Source: Chitinophagaceae bacterium (GTDB lineage Bacteria > Bacteroidota > Bacteroidia > Chitinophagales > Chitinophagaceae). Taken from it: DNA of 50,443 nucleotides. A program made the translations under genes and the position numbers. Below the pieces are notes generated by a model. The model was not told where the DNA came from. It ran no database searches and saw nothing but the letters and a program-made list of their open reading frames with translations. The stretch covers positions 1-50,443 of the forward strand of contig JAEUVK010000025.1 in assembly GCA_016787135.1 (NCBI GenBank), written 5' to 3'. Of the stretch, positions 44,126 through 50,443 are shown piece by piece. Every line of letters starts with the position of its first letter. Positions within the stretch are counted from its first letter, which is position 1.

Positions 44126-46192
44126 CTAAGAATTGAGTAAATGTCCGAGCCGTTTTGCCACTTTTTCAGGGTCCGGAAGCACTGCTTTTTCGAGTCCGGC
44201 GTTCATAGGAATGGCCGGAACATTCAAAGCGCCTAAAACCTCTACCGGGGCGTCAAGAAATGAAAAGCAATTCTTTGATATCCTGCCTGCCAGGGCCTCA
44301 GCAAAAGAATTGTTTTGCTGTTCTTCAGTCAGCACCAGGCATTTGCCGTGCAGCTTCACCCGCTCATATATCATCGATTCATCCAATGGATACAAGGTAC
44401 GCAGGTCAATGATCTCAACCTGCCGTTCAAATTTCCCGGCGGCGGCCTTAGCCCAGTACACACCCATTCCATAGGTAATGACCGCACAACTTTCACCGCT
44501 GTTGATCTTTTTTTCGTCGGCACTCAAAACAATATTTGCTTTACCCAATGGCAAAATATAATCTTTCGAAGGCTCAATTGTTCTGGCTTCTTCTGTTCCT
44601 GGCACTTTACTCCAGTAAAGCCCTTTGTGCTCCAGTATCACAACAGGATTGGGGTCATAAAATGCAGCCTTCATCAAGCCCTTCATGTCTGCCGCATTAG
44701 AAGGATAAACAACTTTGATTCCTTTAATGGAAAGCAATGTTGTTTCCACGCAACCGCTATGATAAGGACCGCCGCCGCCATAAGCTCCAACAGGGACACG
44801 TAATATCATAGAAACAGGAAATTTACCACAGCTCAGGTAACATGATTTTGACACTTCACTTACCAATTGATTGAAGCCCGGATAAACATAATCCCCGAAC
44901 TGCACTTCAACGATCGGTTTTATACCTACAGCACTCATACCTACGGTGGAACCAACAATATAAGCTTCCTGTATCGCCGTATTAAAAACACGGTGCTCAC
45001 CAAACTTATCAGCCAATGTAGCCGCTTCACGAAATACCCCGCCTAATCTTTTGCCCACATCCTGTCCGTATAAAACGGACTCCGGGTGTTTCTCCATCAA
45101 TTCACGTATAGCAAATAATGCAGCATCCACCATCATTATTTTTTCTGCGCCCTTTGGATTTCTTTCTCCTTTTTCTTCTGTAACCGGCGTGGGAGCAAAT
45201 ATGTTATCTGATACAGTTGACGGATCGGGTTCAGGGCTTGCGATTGCCCTGGCAAAATCATCGGCGACGATCGTGGTCGCTTCTTTTTCTATTTTTTGCA
45301 GCTCCCCTTCAGGTATTCCTTTATCCAATAATTTTTTTCTGAGTTTCGGGATCGGATCATGCTGCTGATGTTTTGACCAGTCCTCATTCGTTCTGTAAAA
45401 CTCTTTTCTTACACCGCTGGTATGATGACCCAATAGCGGAACCTGCGCATGAACGAGATAAGGTCTTCTTTCCTTTCTTACAACGTCGCAGACATATTTC
45501 ATCACATCATACGAAGCCTCAAAGTCACTTCCATCTACCTGTATCCTGCCCATCCCTTTAAATCCTGCTGCAAATTCAAACACATCCATCGCCCTTGCTT
45601 CGCCTGCCGTCACACTGATGCCCCAGTTATTATCCTGTACCAGGTAAATAACCGGCAATTGTTTTAATACAGCAAACTGAAAAGCTTCGCTTACTTCTCC
45701 TTCAGTAACACTGGCATCGCCCAGCGAACAGATAACAATAGGTAATTGCCCTTCACTACCTCTTCGTAATAACAGCGAATTGATCTTTTCCAGGTACCGG
45801 ATTCCCTGTGCTATTCCCGTGGTAGGTATGGCCTGCATGCCGGTAGCACTGCTCTGGTGAATGATACCTGGCTTATCATTGCCTGTATAATTCGGATGGG
45901 AATAATATTCCCGTCCACCGGTAAAAATATCATTGCCTTTAGCAAGCAGCTGAAGCATCAGTTCATAAGGAGTAAATCCTAAACCCAGCAATAAACTTTC
46001 ATCGCGGTAATAAGGGCTGACATAATCCTGGGTCTGCAATTGAAAAGCGGTGGCTAACTGGACCGCTTCATGACCTCTCGAGGTAGAATGAACGTATTTA
46101 CAGACAGAACGGTTGGCCTCATAAGTTTCAGCCATCACTTTTGCCTGGCTCATCAGGCGGTAGGCTTTTAATAGAAGGTTATTATCAATCAT
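44126..46192 (-). CDS. Branched-chain 2-oxoacid dehydrogenase E1, alpha and beta subunits fused
   Basis: 688-aa thiamine diphosphate enzyme that decarboxylates branched-chain 2-oxoacids and passes the acyl group to the lipoyl E2. The alpha half (about 1-325) holds the cofactor motif from LGDASVTEGE (158-166) to DNNWGIS (187-193), GDA replacing the usual GDG, and the phosphorylation-loop-like LGHHTSGVR. A charged linker (about 326-355) leads to the beta half (about 360-688) with LYGQDVGKRLGGVF, FNTAIQEAYIVGSTVGMS and VPVGAYGGGGPYHSG. I use ATG 46192; the upstream TTG at 46204 lies at or before the predicted transcription start. E2 and E3 are not in the window. The fusion is common in Bacteroidota and keeps the two subunits at one to one. 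Confidence 0.93.
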   Translation of the reverse strand: MIDNNLLLKAYRLMSQAKVMAETYEANRSVCKYVHSTSRGHEAVQLATAFQLQTQDYVSPYYRDESLLLGLGFTPYELMLQLLAKGNDIFTGGREYYSHPNYTGNDKPGIIHQSSATGMQAIPTTGIAQGIRYLEKINSLLLRRGSEGQLPIVICSLGDASVTEGEVSEAFQFAVLKQLPVIYLVQDNNWGISVTAGEARAMDVFEFAAGFKGMGRIQVDGSDFEASYDVMKYVCDVVRKERRPYLVHAQVPLLGHHTSGVRKEFYRTNEDWSKHQQHDPIPKLRKKLLDKGIPEGELQKIEKEATTIVADDFARAIASPEPDPSTVSDNIFAPTPVTEEKGERNPKGAEKIMMVDAALFAIRELMEKHPESVLYGQDVGKRLGGVFREAATLADKFGEHRVFNTAIQEAYIVGSTVGMSAVGIKPIVEVQFGDYVYPGFNQLVSEVSKSCYLSCGKFPVSMILRVPVGAYGGGGPYHSGCVETTLLSIKGIKVVYPSNAADMKGLMKAAFYDPNPVVILEHKGLYWSKVPGTEEARTIEPSKDYILPLGKANIVLSADEKKINSGESCAVITYGMGVYWAKAAAGKFERQVEIIDLRTLYPLDESMIYERVKLHGKCLVLTEEQQNNSFAEALAGRISKNCFSFLDAPVEVLGALNVPAIPMNAGLEKAVLPDPEKVAKRLGHLLNS

Positions 46193-46208
46193 GCAGGCAA
46201 TCAAAAAG

Positions 46209-46235
46209 CAAATTTATTGTTTCGGGCTTCTCAAA
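46209..46235 (-). promoter_or_regulatory. Promoter of the E1 fusion gene (TTTG, TAAATTTG)
   Basis: The minus strand has TAAATTTG at 46216-46209, an exact TAnnTTTG -7 box. A TTTG lies 15 bp upstream (46235-46232), slightly closer than the usual 17-23. Transcription would begin near 46202, about 10 nt before the ATG at 46192, which supports that start codon over the TTG at 46204. Confidence 0.5.
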
Positions 46236-46335
46236 AGACCGAAGCCTGATATTTCTTTATGAAGCTTTATCAAGACATACCGGACCCGTTCAAAACCCGG
46301 ATGACATAATTTCTTTACATCGCTGTAGTAAAAAA

Positions 46336-46357
46336 GCCATCCGTCTAAGTGGATGGC
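46336..46357 (-). terminator. Terminator downstream of the FAH-family gene
   Basis: On the minus strand GCCATCC (46357-46351) pairs with GGATGGC (46342-46336) across an 8-nt loop, followed by TTTTTTAC. It ends the transcript of the gene stopping at 46404 and insulates the E1 gene. Confidence 0.77.
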
Positions 46358-46403
46358 CTTTGTCCGCAGTCAGTATTGGTACTCTTATGTGAAACGTTCT
46401 TTA

Positions 46404-47015
46404 TTATTTTACCTCAAGCGTGAACATACTGTCGTCTTCAATGAACCCTTCCAGTTCATCGCCTACTACTACTTCCCCCACCCCTGCCGGTGTGCCTGTA
46501 AAGATCACATCACCTATGTTTACAGAAAAGTAATTGGAAATATAGGCTACGATCTCATCAAAACTGTGTATCATATTAGCAGAATTGCCCTGTTGCACCA
46601 GCTCTTTATTTTTATAAAGGCAAAAATTGAGATCCTTTTTATTTTTTATACTGGTAAAAGGGACCCATTTGCCTATGACGGCAGAGTTGTCCCATGCCTT
46701 TGCCTTTTCCCAGGGCAACCCTTTTGCTTTTAATTCATTCTGAATATCCCTGGCGGTAAAATCTATACCAACGGTTACGGCATCATAATACTTGCTGGCA
46801 AATTTCTCCTGTATATACTTTCCGTTCTTACTGATACGAAGCACCAGTTCACATTCATAATGCAATTCATTCGTAAACTCGGGGTAATAGAAAGGAGTAT
46901 GAGGCTGCAGCATAGCGCTTTTCGGCTTCATAAAAATGACAGGTTCATCGGGAACCTCGTTGCCTAATTCCTGGGCATGCGCTGCATAGTTACGGCCGAC
47001 ACAAAAAATCTTCAT
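46404..47015 (-). CDS. Fumarylacetoacetate hydrolase (FAH) family protein, acylpyruvase-like
   Basis: 203-aa cytosolic enzyme predicted to hydrolyse C-C bonds of acylpyruvates or decarboxylate oxaloacetate-like acids. It is a single FAH C-terminal domain: N-terminal KIFCVGRNYAAHAQEL, metal-binding acidic residues in LHYECELVLRI and GIDFTARDIQ, KAWDNSAVIGKW, and DVIFTGTPAGVG near residue 170. The length matches the short FAHD1-like group. It lies 158 bp downstream of pth on the same strand, with no hairpin seen between, but its own terminator follows. FAHD1-type enzymes act on fumarylpyruvate, acetylpyruvate or oxaloacetate; the true substrate cannot be read here. Confidence 0.92.
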   Translation of the reverse strand: MKIFCVGRNYAAHAQELGNEVPDEPVIFMKPKSAMLQPHTPFYYPEFTNELHYECELVLRISKNGKYIQEKFASKYYDAVTVGIDFTARDIQNELKAKGLPWEKAKAWDNSAVIGKWVPFTSIKNKKDLNFCLYKNKELVQQGNSANMIHSFDEIVAYISNYFSVNIGDVIFTGTPAGVGEVVVGDELEGFIEDDSMFTLEVK

Positions 47016-47173
47016 GACAGTGGTGGTTAATTGTTAAATACATCGGATACAATTACGACAAGGACTGTTCATCCCATATATTCAGGTAATCAATATGTCA
47101 ATTGGATTTAAACTCCCGGGTGTTTCCGGTGGTTGGGGTCAGAGATGCTAAAGTAAGTAATCAATCTGATTTC

Positions 47174-47749
47174 TCATAAAGAAAAGTCCTTATTATTTAT
47201 CCAGTTCATGGCAGCCGTTATTCCCTGAGTAGCAAAGATTTCTATTACCTCCACCGATTTTTCTATTTTCAGTTTTACCAGGGGTTCTTCTTCCTTTCTC
47301 CATTTGCCCAGTACATACTCAGACTGCATTCCTTTCGGATAATCATTGCCGATACCAAACCGGAGCCGTGGGTATTCTGTTGTTCCCAGTAACTCGTGAA
47401 GGCTCTTCAACCCATTGTGACCAGCATCGCTACCACCGGGTCGCAGCCGCAGTTTGTTCAATGGCAAAGCCAGTTCATCCACGACTACCAAGATATTTTC
47501 CAGGATGATCTTCTCTTTATCCATCCAATACTTAACTGCTTTACCGCTAAGGTTCATATAAGTGGTAGGACATACACAAACAAATGCTTTGCCCTTCCAT
47601 TTTATATCTGCTACATAAGCCAGCCTGTCATTACGAAAAGCTCCGCCATGCTTCATGACAAAAGCACTTACCACATCAAAGCCGATATTATGCCTTGTAT
47701 GCGCATATTCATTGCCAATATTTCCCAGGCCAGCTATTAAAAACTTCAT
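47174..47749 (-). CDS. pth: Peptidyl-tRNA hydrolase
   Basis: Releases tRNA from peptidyl-tRNA that drops off ribosomes. 191 aa, the normal length. Catalytic His20 lies in YAHTRHNIGFDVV, the same position as in the E. coli enzyme. Other conserved parts are AGLGNIGNEY (6-15), CPTTYMNLSGKAV (substrate-binding Asn), VVDELALPLNKLRLRPGGSDAGHNGLKSL (Asp and Asn of the active site) and RLRFGIG. It follows the bL25 gene after a terminator, so it may have its own promoter; TAATTTG just upstream is one base short of the -7 consensus. Confidence 0.97.
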   Translation of the reverse strand: MKFLIAGLGNIGNEYAHTRHNIGFDVVSAFVMKHGGAFRNDRLAYVADIKWKGKAFVCVCPTTYMNLSGKAVKYWMDKEKIILENILVVVDELALPLNKLRLRPGGSDAGHNGLKSLHELLGTTEYPRLRFGIGNDYPKGMQSEYVLGKWRKEEEPLVKLKIEKSVEVIEIFATQGITAAMNWINNKDFSL

Positions 47750-47781
47750 AACTCAAATTAGCGGCTTATCCGTATATAAAA

Positions 47782-47806
47782 AAACCCGCATCAGCGATAC
47801 GGGTTT
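47782..47806 (-). terminator. Terminator between bL25 and pth genes
   Basis: On the minus strand AAACCCG (47806-47800) pairs with CGGGTTT (47788-47782), followed by TTTTATATA. An inner ATC/GAT pairing can extend the stem around an AGC loop. It lies 21 bp after the bL25 stop. Confidence 0.77.
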
Positions 47807-47826
47807 GTATATCATTTTTGAACAGC

Positions 47827-48486
47827 TTATTTCTTTGCTTTTGCAGCAGCAGGGGCTGCAGCAGCGGCGGCGGGGGCTGCAGCAGCAGCGGCAGGAGCAG
47901 CAGCGCCGGCAGCGGGGGCTGCGGTTGCTTCTTCCTGTTTCAATTGCCTTGTCAATACTACTGAAGCAATAGGAATACGGGGCGAGTTCAGTATTTCGTA
48001 GTTGTCTACTTTTACATCTTCTACCCGGATATTTCCGTTCAGTTCAAGATTGTCAATACTTACTTCGATCTGCTCTTTGAGGTATTTCGGGTAAGTTTTT
48101 ACCTTCAGCGATTTCATTTTGGTGATCAGCTTACCACCATCCTTAACCCCTTTGGAGGTGCCTACAAATTTCAGGGGAATATCAGCAACCACTTTTTTAT
48201 CTTCCACCAGTTCCAGCAGGTCAATATGGATCAAAGCGTCATCCACTTTGTCAAACTGCAGGTCTTTCATGATGGTCCTGTAAGTAGTGTCTCCCACTTT
48301 TACTTCTGCAACCTGGAAACTTGGCGTGTAAACTAAATTTTTGAAAGCCGCAGCAGGAGCATAAAAATTGATCTCCTTTGCACCCCCATAAATTACACCA
48401 GGCACCAGTTCCTGAGAGCGGAGTTGGCGGGTGGCGGTCTTCCCGAATCCGGTCCTCAGTTGTCCTTCGATTGTAATTGTTTTCAT
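47827..48486 (-). CDS. rplY: Ribosomal protein bL25 (CTC/TL5 form) with Ala/Pro tail
   Basis: 219-aa 5S rRNA-binding ribosomal protein of the long CTC form. N-terminal bL25 domain (1-95: TIEGQLRTGFGKTATRQLR, LVPGVIYGG), then the TL5 C-terminal beta domain (about 96-185: VADIPLKFVGTSKGVKDGGKL). A low-complexity tail of about 30 residues, almost all Ala and Pro, ends KAKK. I start at ATG 48486; the frame is open 31 codons further up, but that part runs into the prs gene and looks unlike the family. It lies 28 bp after prs, a usual pairing. Confidence 0.95.
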   Translation of the reverse strand: MKTITIEGQLRTGFGKTATRQLRSQELVPGVIYGGAKEINFYAPAAAFKNLVYTPSFQVAEVKVGDTTYRTIMKDLQFDKVDDALIHIDLLELVEDKKVVADIPLKFVGTSKGVKDGGKLITKMKSLKVKTYPKYLKEQIEVSIDNLELNGNIRVEDVKVDNYEILNSPRIPIASVVLTRQLKQEEATAAPAAGAAAPAAAAAAPAAAAAAPAAAKAKK

Positions 48487-48514
48487 TGTTATGTTATTTA
48501 AAAAATTTACTTCT

Positions 48515-49465
48515 TTAAAGCCCCGGCCTGCGGTTCGAATGAATGAACAGGCTGGTGATACTTTTGTTTTCAAAGGCATTCCGTATGGCTACGGCAAACA
48601 ATTCTGCTACAGATATCACTTTGATCTTGGGGGTTTCCTTCTTCAACGGTATGGTATCACATACTACCAACTCCTCCAGCACACTGTTCTCAATGTTCTC
48701 ATAAGCCTTTCCGCTCAATACGGGATGGGTGATCAAAGCCCTCACGCTCCGGGCGCCTTTTTCTTTTAAAAGAGCTGCACTTTTTGCCAGTGTTCCCCCG
48801 GTATCGCAGATATCATCAATGATAACGATATCTTTTCCTGTAACATCCCCTATCACCACCATGCTGGCGATCTCATTGGCCCGTTTCCGGTGCTTGTCAC
48901 AGATCACCATTTCTGCATTGAAATAACTGGCAATTTCCCTGATGCGGTTGGTTGCTCCCACATCGGGGGCCGCAAAGGTAAGGTTTTCAAGCTTCAGATT
49001 CTCTATATAAGGGATAAAAACTGCATGGCTGTCAAGATGGTCGACCGGGATGTCAAAATAGCCCTGTATCTGCGGAGCGTGAAGATCCATGGTGATTACC
49101 CTGTCAGCACCAGCTGCGACTAACATATTGGCAACCAGCTTACTGCCAATTGCCACACGTGGACGATCTTTTCTATCCTGGCGGGCATAGCCATAATAGG
49201 GAATAACGGCAATTACTTTGTAGGCTGAAGCACGGCGGGCAGCGTCAATCATCAGCAGGAGTTCCATAAAGTTTTCTGCGGGTGCAAAAGTGCTCTGAAC
49301 CAGGAAAACATAATCGCCCCTGACGCTTTCAAGAAAAATGGGAGAAATTTCGCCGTCGCTGAATCGCTGGATATTGACCTTTCCGGGTTGTGTGCCGTAT
49401 CGCTTGCAAATCTGTTCAGTCAGCTTCTGTGAACCGGTCCCGGAGAAAATTTTGGCTGAATGCAT
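48515..49465 (-). CDS. prs: Ribose-phosphate pyrophosphokinase
   Basis: Makes phosphoribosyl pyrophosphate from ribose 5-phosphate and ATP for nucleotide, His and Trp synthesis. 316 aa, a normal class I length. Motifs: KIFSGTGSQKLTEQI, FSDGEISPIFLESVRGDYVFLVQST (ATP and metal site), YYGYARQDRKDRPR (flexible loop), MDLHAPQIQGYFDIP and the PRPP-binding loop DIVIIDDICDTGGTL. It is complete and cytosolic. It leads a short operon with bL25. Confidence 0.97.
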   Translation of the reverse strand: MHSAKIFSGTGSQKLTEQICKRYGTQPGKVNIQRFSDGEISPIFLESVRGDYVFLVQSTFAPAENFMELLLMIDAARRASAYKVIAVIPYYGYARQDRKDRPRVAIGSKLVANMLVAAGADRVITMDLHAPQIQGYFDIPVDHLDSHAVFIPYIENLKLENLTFAAPDVGATNRIREIASYFNAEMVICDKHRKRANEIASMVVIGDVTGKDIVIIDDICDTGGTLAKSAALLKEKGARSVRALITHPVLSGKAYENIENSVLEELVVCDTIPLKKETPKIKVISVAELFAVAIRNAFENKSITSLFIHSNRRPGL

Positions 49466-49561
49466 AGCTGGTAATATGTGCCAAAGGCGTTCCTTTGGAG
49501 CGGCGAAGATATTAATATCACCGCAATCAGCCCGCTATGCAGGAAATTTAGTTGCGCCCTT

Positions 49562-49777
49562 TTAGCGGAGTACCACAGCCGTAGAAACCTGCACCGGCAG
49601 TGTCTGCTGTTTGGCAGGCGCCGTGGTCTTTTTGGCCAGCTTTATACCGCTTGATTTGCAACTATAAAAAAGTGAGGAACAGATAAAGATCGAGAAGAAT
49701 AATACTACTATATACATCACAGCGAAGAAAAGGATCGGGTGTAGTGCGCCCATAGAGGTAACAGATCTGTTTTTCAT
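49562..49777 (-). CDS. Small membrane protein of unknown function
   Basis: 71-aa ORF with a strong TM helix (about 14-39, ILFFAVMYIVVLFFSIFICSSLFYSC) and a basic, Ala/Thr/Pro/Gln-rich tail. I do not recognise a family. It begins with MKNRSV, about 96 bp upstream of prs on the same strand and divergent from radC, and fills a space that would otherwise be empty. The codon pattern is ordinary. It might be cotranscribed with prs. It could be a lineage-specific small protein or, less likely, chance. Confidence 0.55.
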   Translation of the reverse strand: MKNRSVTSMGALHPILFFAVMYIVVLFFSIFICSSLFYSCKSSGIKLAKKTTAPAKQQTLPVQVSTAVVLR

Positions 49778-49892
49778 AGAGTGTGTGTTTTTTAGTTTTT
49801 CAGTAGTTATTGGATATTGTCAGGTCGTTCAGGCCAACACGATAACCGGATTATTGTGTTGATGGCATAAAAATATTCGCTAAACTTGAGGG

Positions 49893-50443
49893 ATGCAAGA
49901 GCACAAGTACTCAATAAAGGAGTGGGCAAAGGACGACAGGCCCCGGGAAAAACTACTTGCCAAAGGTGCAGAAAACCTCAGCAACTCAGAGCTGGTAGCC
50001 ATCCTCATCCATAACGGAACAAAAGAAAAAACGGCCGTTGACCTGGCCAAAGAGGTCCTGCGACTTGGAAAAGACAACCTGGGCGAACTCGGGAAACTGA
50101 CAGTAAAGGAGCTCATGAAAATCAAGGGTATTGGTGAGGCAAAAGCCATTACTATCACTGCCGCATTAGAGCTCGGACGCCGGCGGCAGGCAAGTTCTCC
50201 ACTCGAAAGAACGACCGTCGCTTCCAGTAGTGATATTGCCCAATACCTTCAAACAGTGCTTAAAGACTATCGGCATGAGGTTTTTGGTGTGTTGTTCCTC
50301 AACAGGGCCAATAAGATCAGGCATTTTGAAATAGTGAGTGAAGGCGGGATAACCGGTACAGTAGCCGACCCCAGGATCATTCTTCGGAAAGCACTGGAAG
50401 AAGATGCTGTCAGTATTATCCTATGCCACAATCACCCCTCAGG
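49893..50443 (+). CDS. radC: RadC-family JAMM protein (3' end cut by window)
   Basis: 183 complete codons before the window ends. N-terminal UPF0758 helical region with IKEWAKDDRPREKLLAKGAENLSNSELVAILI and helix-hairpin-helix KLMKIKGIGEAKA-like segment, followed by the JAMM metalloprotease fold: SDIAQYL, VFGVLFLNRANKI, TVADPRIILRKAL and the zinc motif ILCHNHPSG at the edge. The role in DNA repair was doubted and remains unclear. The start is ATG 49893, preceded by GAGG at 4 nt. TTG-N19-TAAACTTG (49858-49888) resembles a promoter but ends only 4 nt before the ATG, which would make the mRNA nearly leaderless. Confidence 0.95.
   Translation, partial: MQEHKYSIKEWAKDDRPREKLLAKGAENLSNSELVAILIHNGTKEKTAVDLAKEVLRLGKDNLGELGKLTVKELMKIKGIGEAKAITITAALELGRRRQASSPLERTTVASSSDIAQYLQTVLKDYRHEVFGVLFLNRANKIRHFEIVSEGGITGTVADPRIILRKALEEDAVSIILCHNHPS

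Noticed and set aside
44315..44803. 162-codon ORF antisense to the E1 fusion gene
   Set aside because: Shadow frame of the E1 beta half with no family resemblance.
48487..48579. 31-codon N-terminal extension of bL25
   Set aside because: Overlaps the prs 3' end and does not resemble bL25, which starts with the MKTITIEG-type segment.
1..50443. CRISPR arrays, insertion sequences, rRNA and prophage genes
   Set aside because: No regularly spaced repeats, transposase or integrase motifs, rRNA-like segments or phage structural genes were seen on either strand.

Overview
The window comes from a Bacteroidota genome, most likely family Chitinophagaceae or a close relative. The evidence is two SusC/SusD pairs, a hybrid two-component sensor (HTCS), tandem FtsX/MacB-like permeases ending in the same residues (SLRTE), TAnnTTTG-type -7 boxes, a fused alpha/beta branched-chain 2-oxoacid dehydrogenase E1, and the order prs, rplY/ctc, pth. 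This assignment comes from gene content and protein similarity recognised by eye; no search was run.

Region 1 (1-20183) is a polysaccharide utilisation locus. A SusC/SusD pair runs leftward (SusD cut by the window edge). An HTCS runs rightward, then a second SusC/SusD, a terminator, and four exported enzymes: a GH88-type unsaturated glucuronyl hydrolase, a GH35 beta-galactosidase, a DUF2264 protein and a GH2 enzyme with the N-x-K signature of beta-glucuronidases. Together these point to a glucuronate- and galactose-containing glycan, for example arabinogalactan side chains. No lyase is visible in the window. A 19-bp perfect hairpin closes this region.

Region 2 (20250-42395) is the most unusual part: an enlarged ABC-type efflux or export locus. 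On the minus strand, in transcription order, it holds a membrane fusion protein, a 68-residue small secreted ORF, an ABC ATPase, five 8-TM FtsX/MacB-like permeases, a hairpin, a sixth permease, a second ATPase with altered signature and D-loop, and a TolC-like outer membrane factor. A divergent NtrC-type sigma-54 response regulator and NtrY-like kinase lie at the right end. The six permeases sort into three 'short' (786-794 aa, FVDEE..KF and WEGK motifs) and three 'long' (812-821 aa) types. A near-palindromic 27-28 bp element, 23 of 27 positions identical, occurs upstream of both the fusion-protein gene and the sixth permease. In each case it lies about 70-80 bp before a sigma-54-like -24 element. 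I infer a two-operon regulon controlled by the adjacent regulator pair.

Region 3 (42413-50443) is mostly housekeeping: an isolated GH32 fructan hydrolase, a tRNA-Met(CAU) with its own promoter and terminator, the fused E1 gene, an FAH-family hydrolase, pth, bL25/Ctc with an Ala-rich tail, prs, a small membrane protein and the 5' part of radC on the plus strand. No insertion sequences, CRISPR arrays, rRNA or prophage genes were seen.
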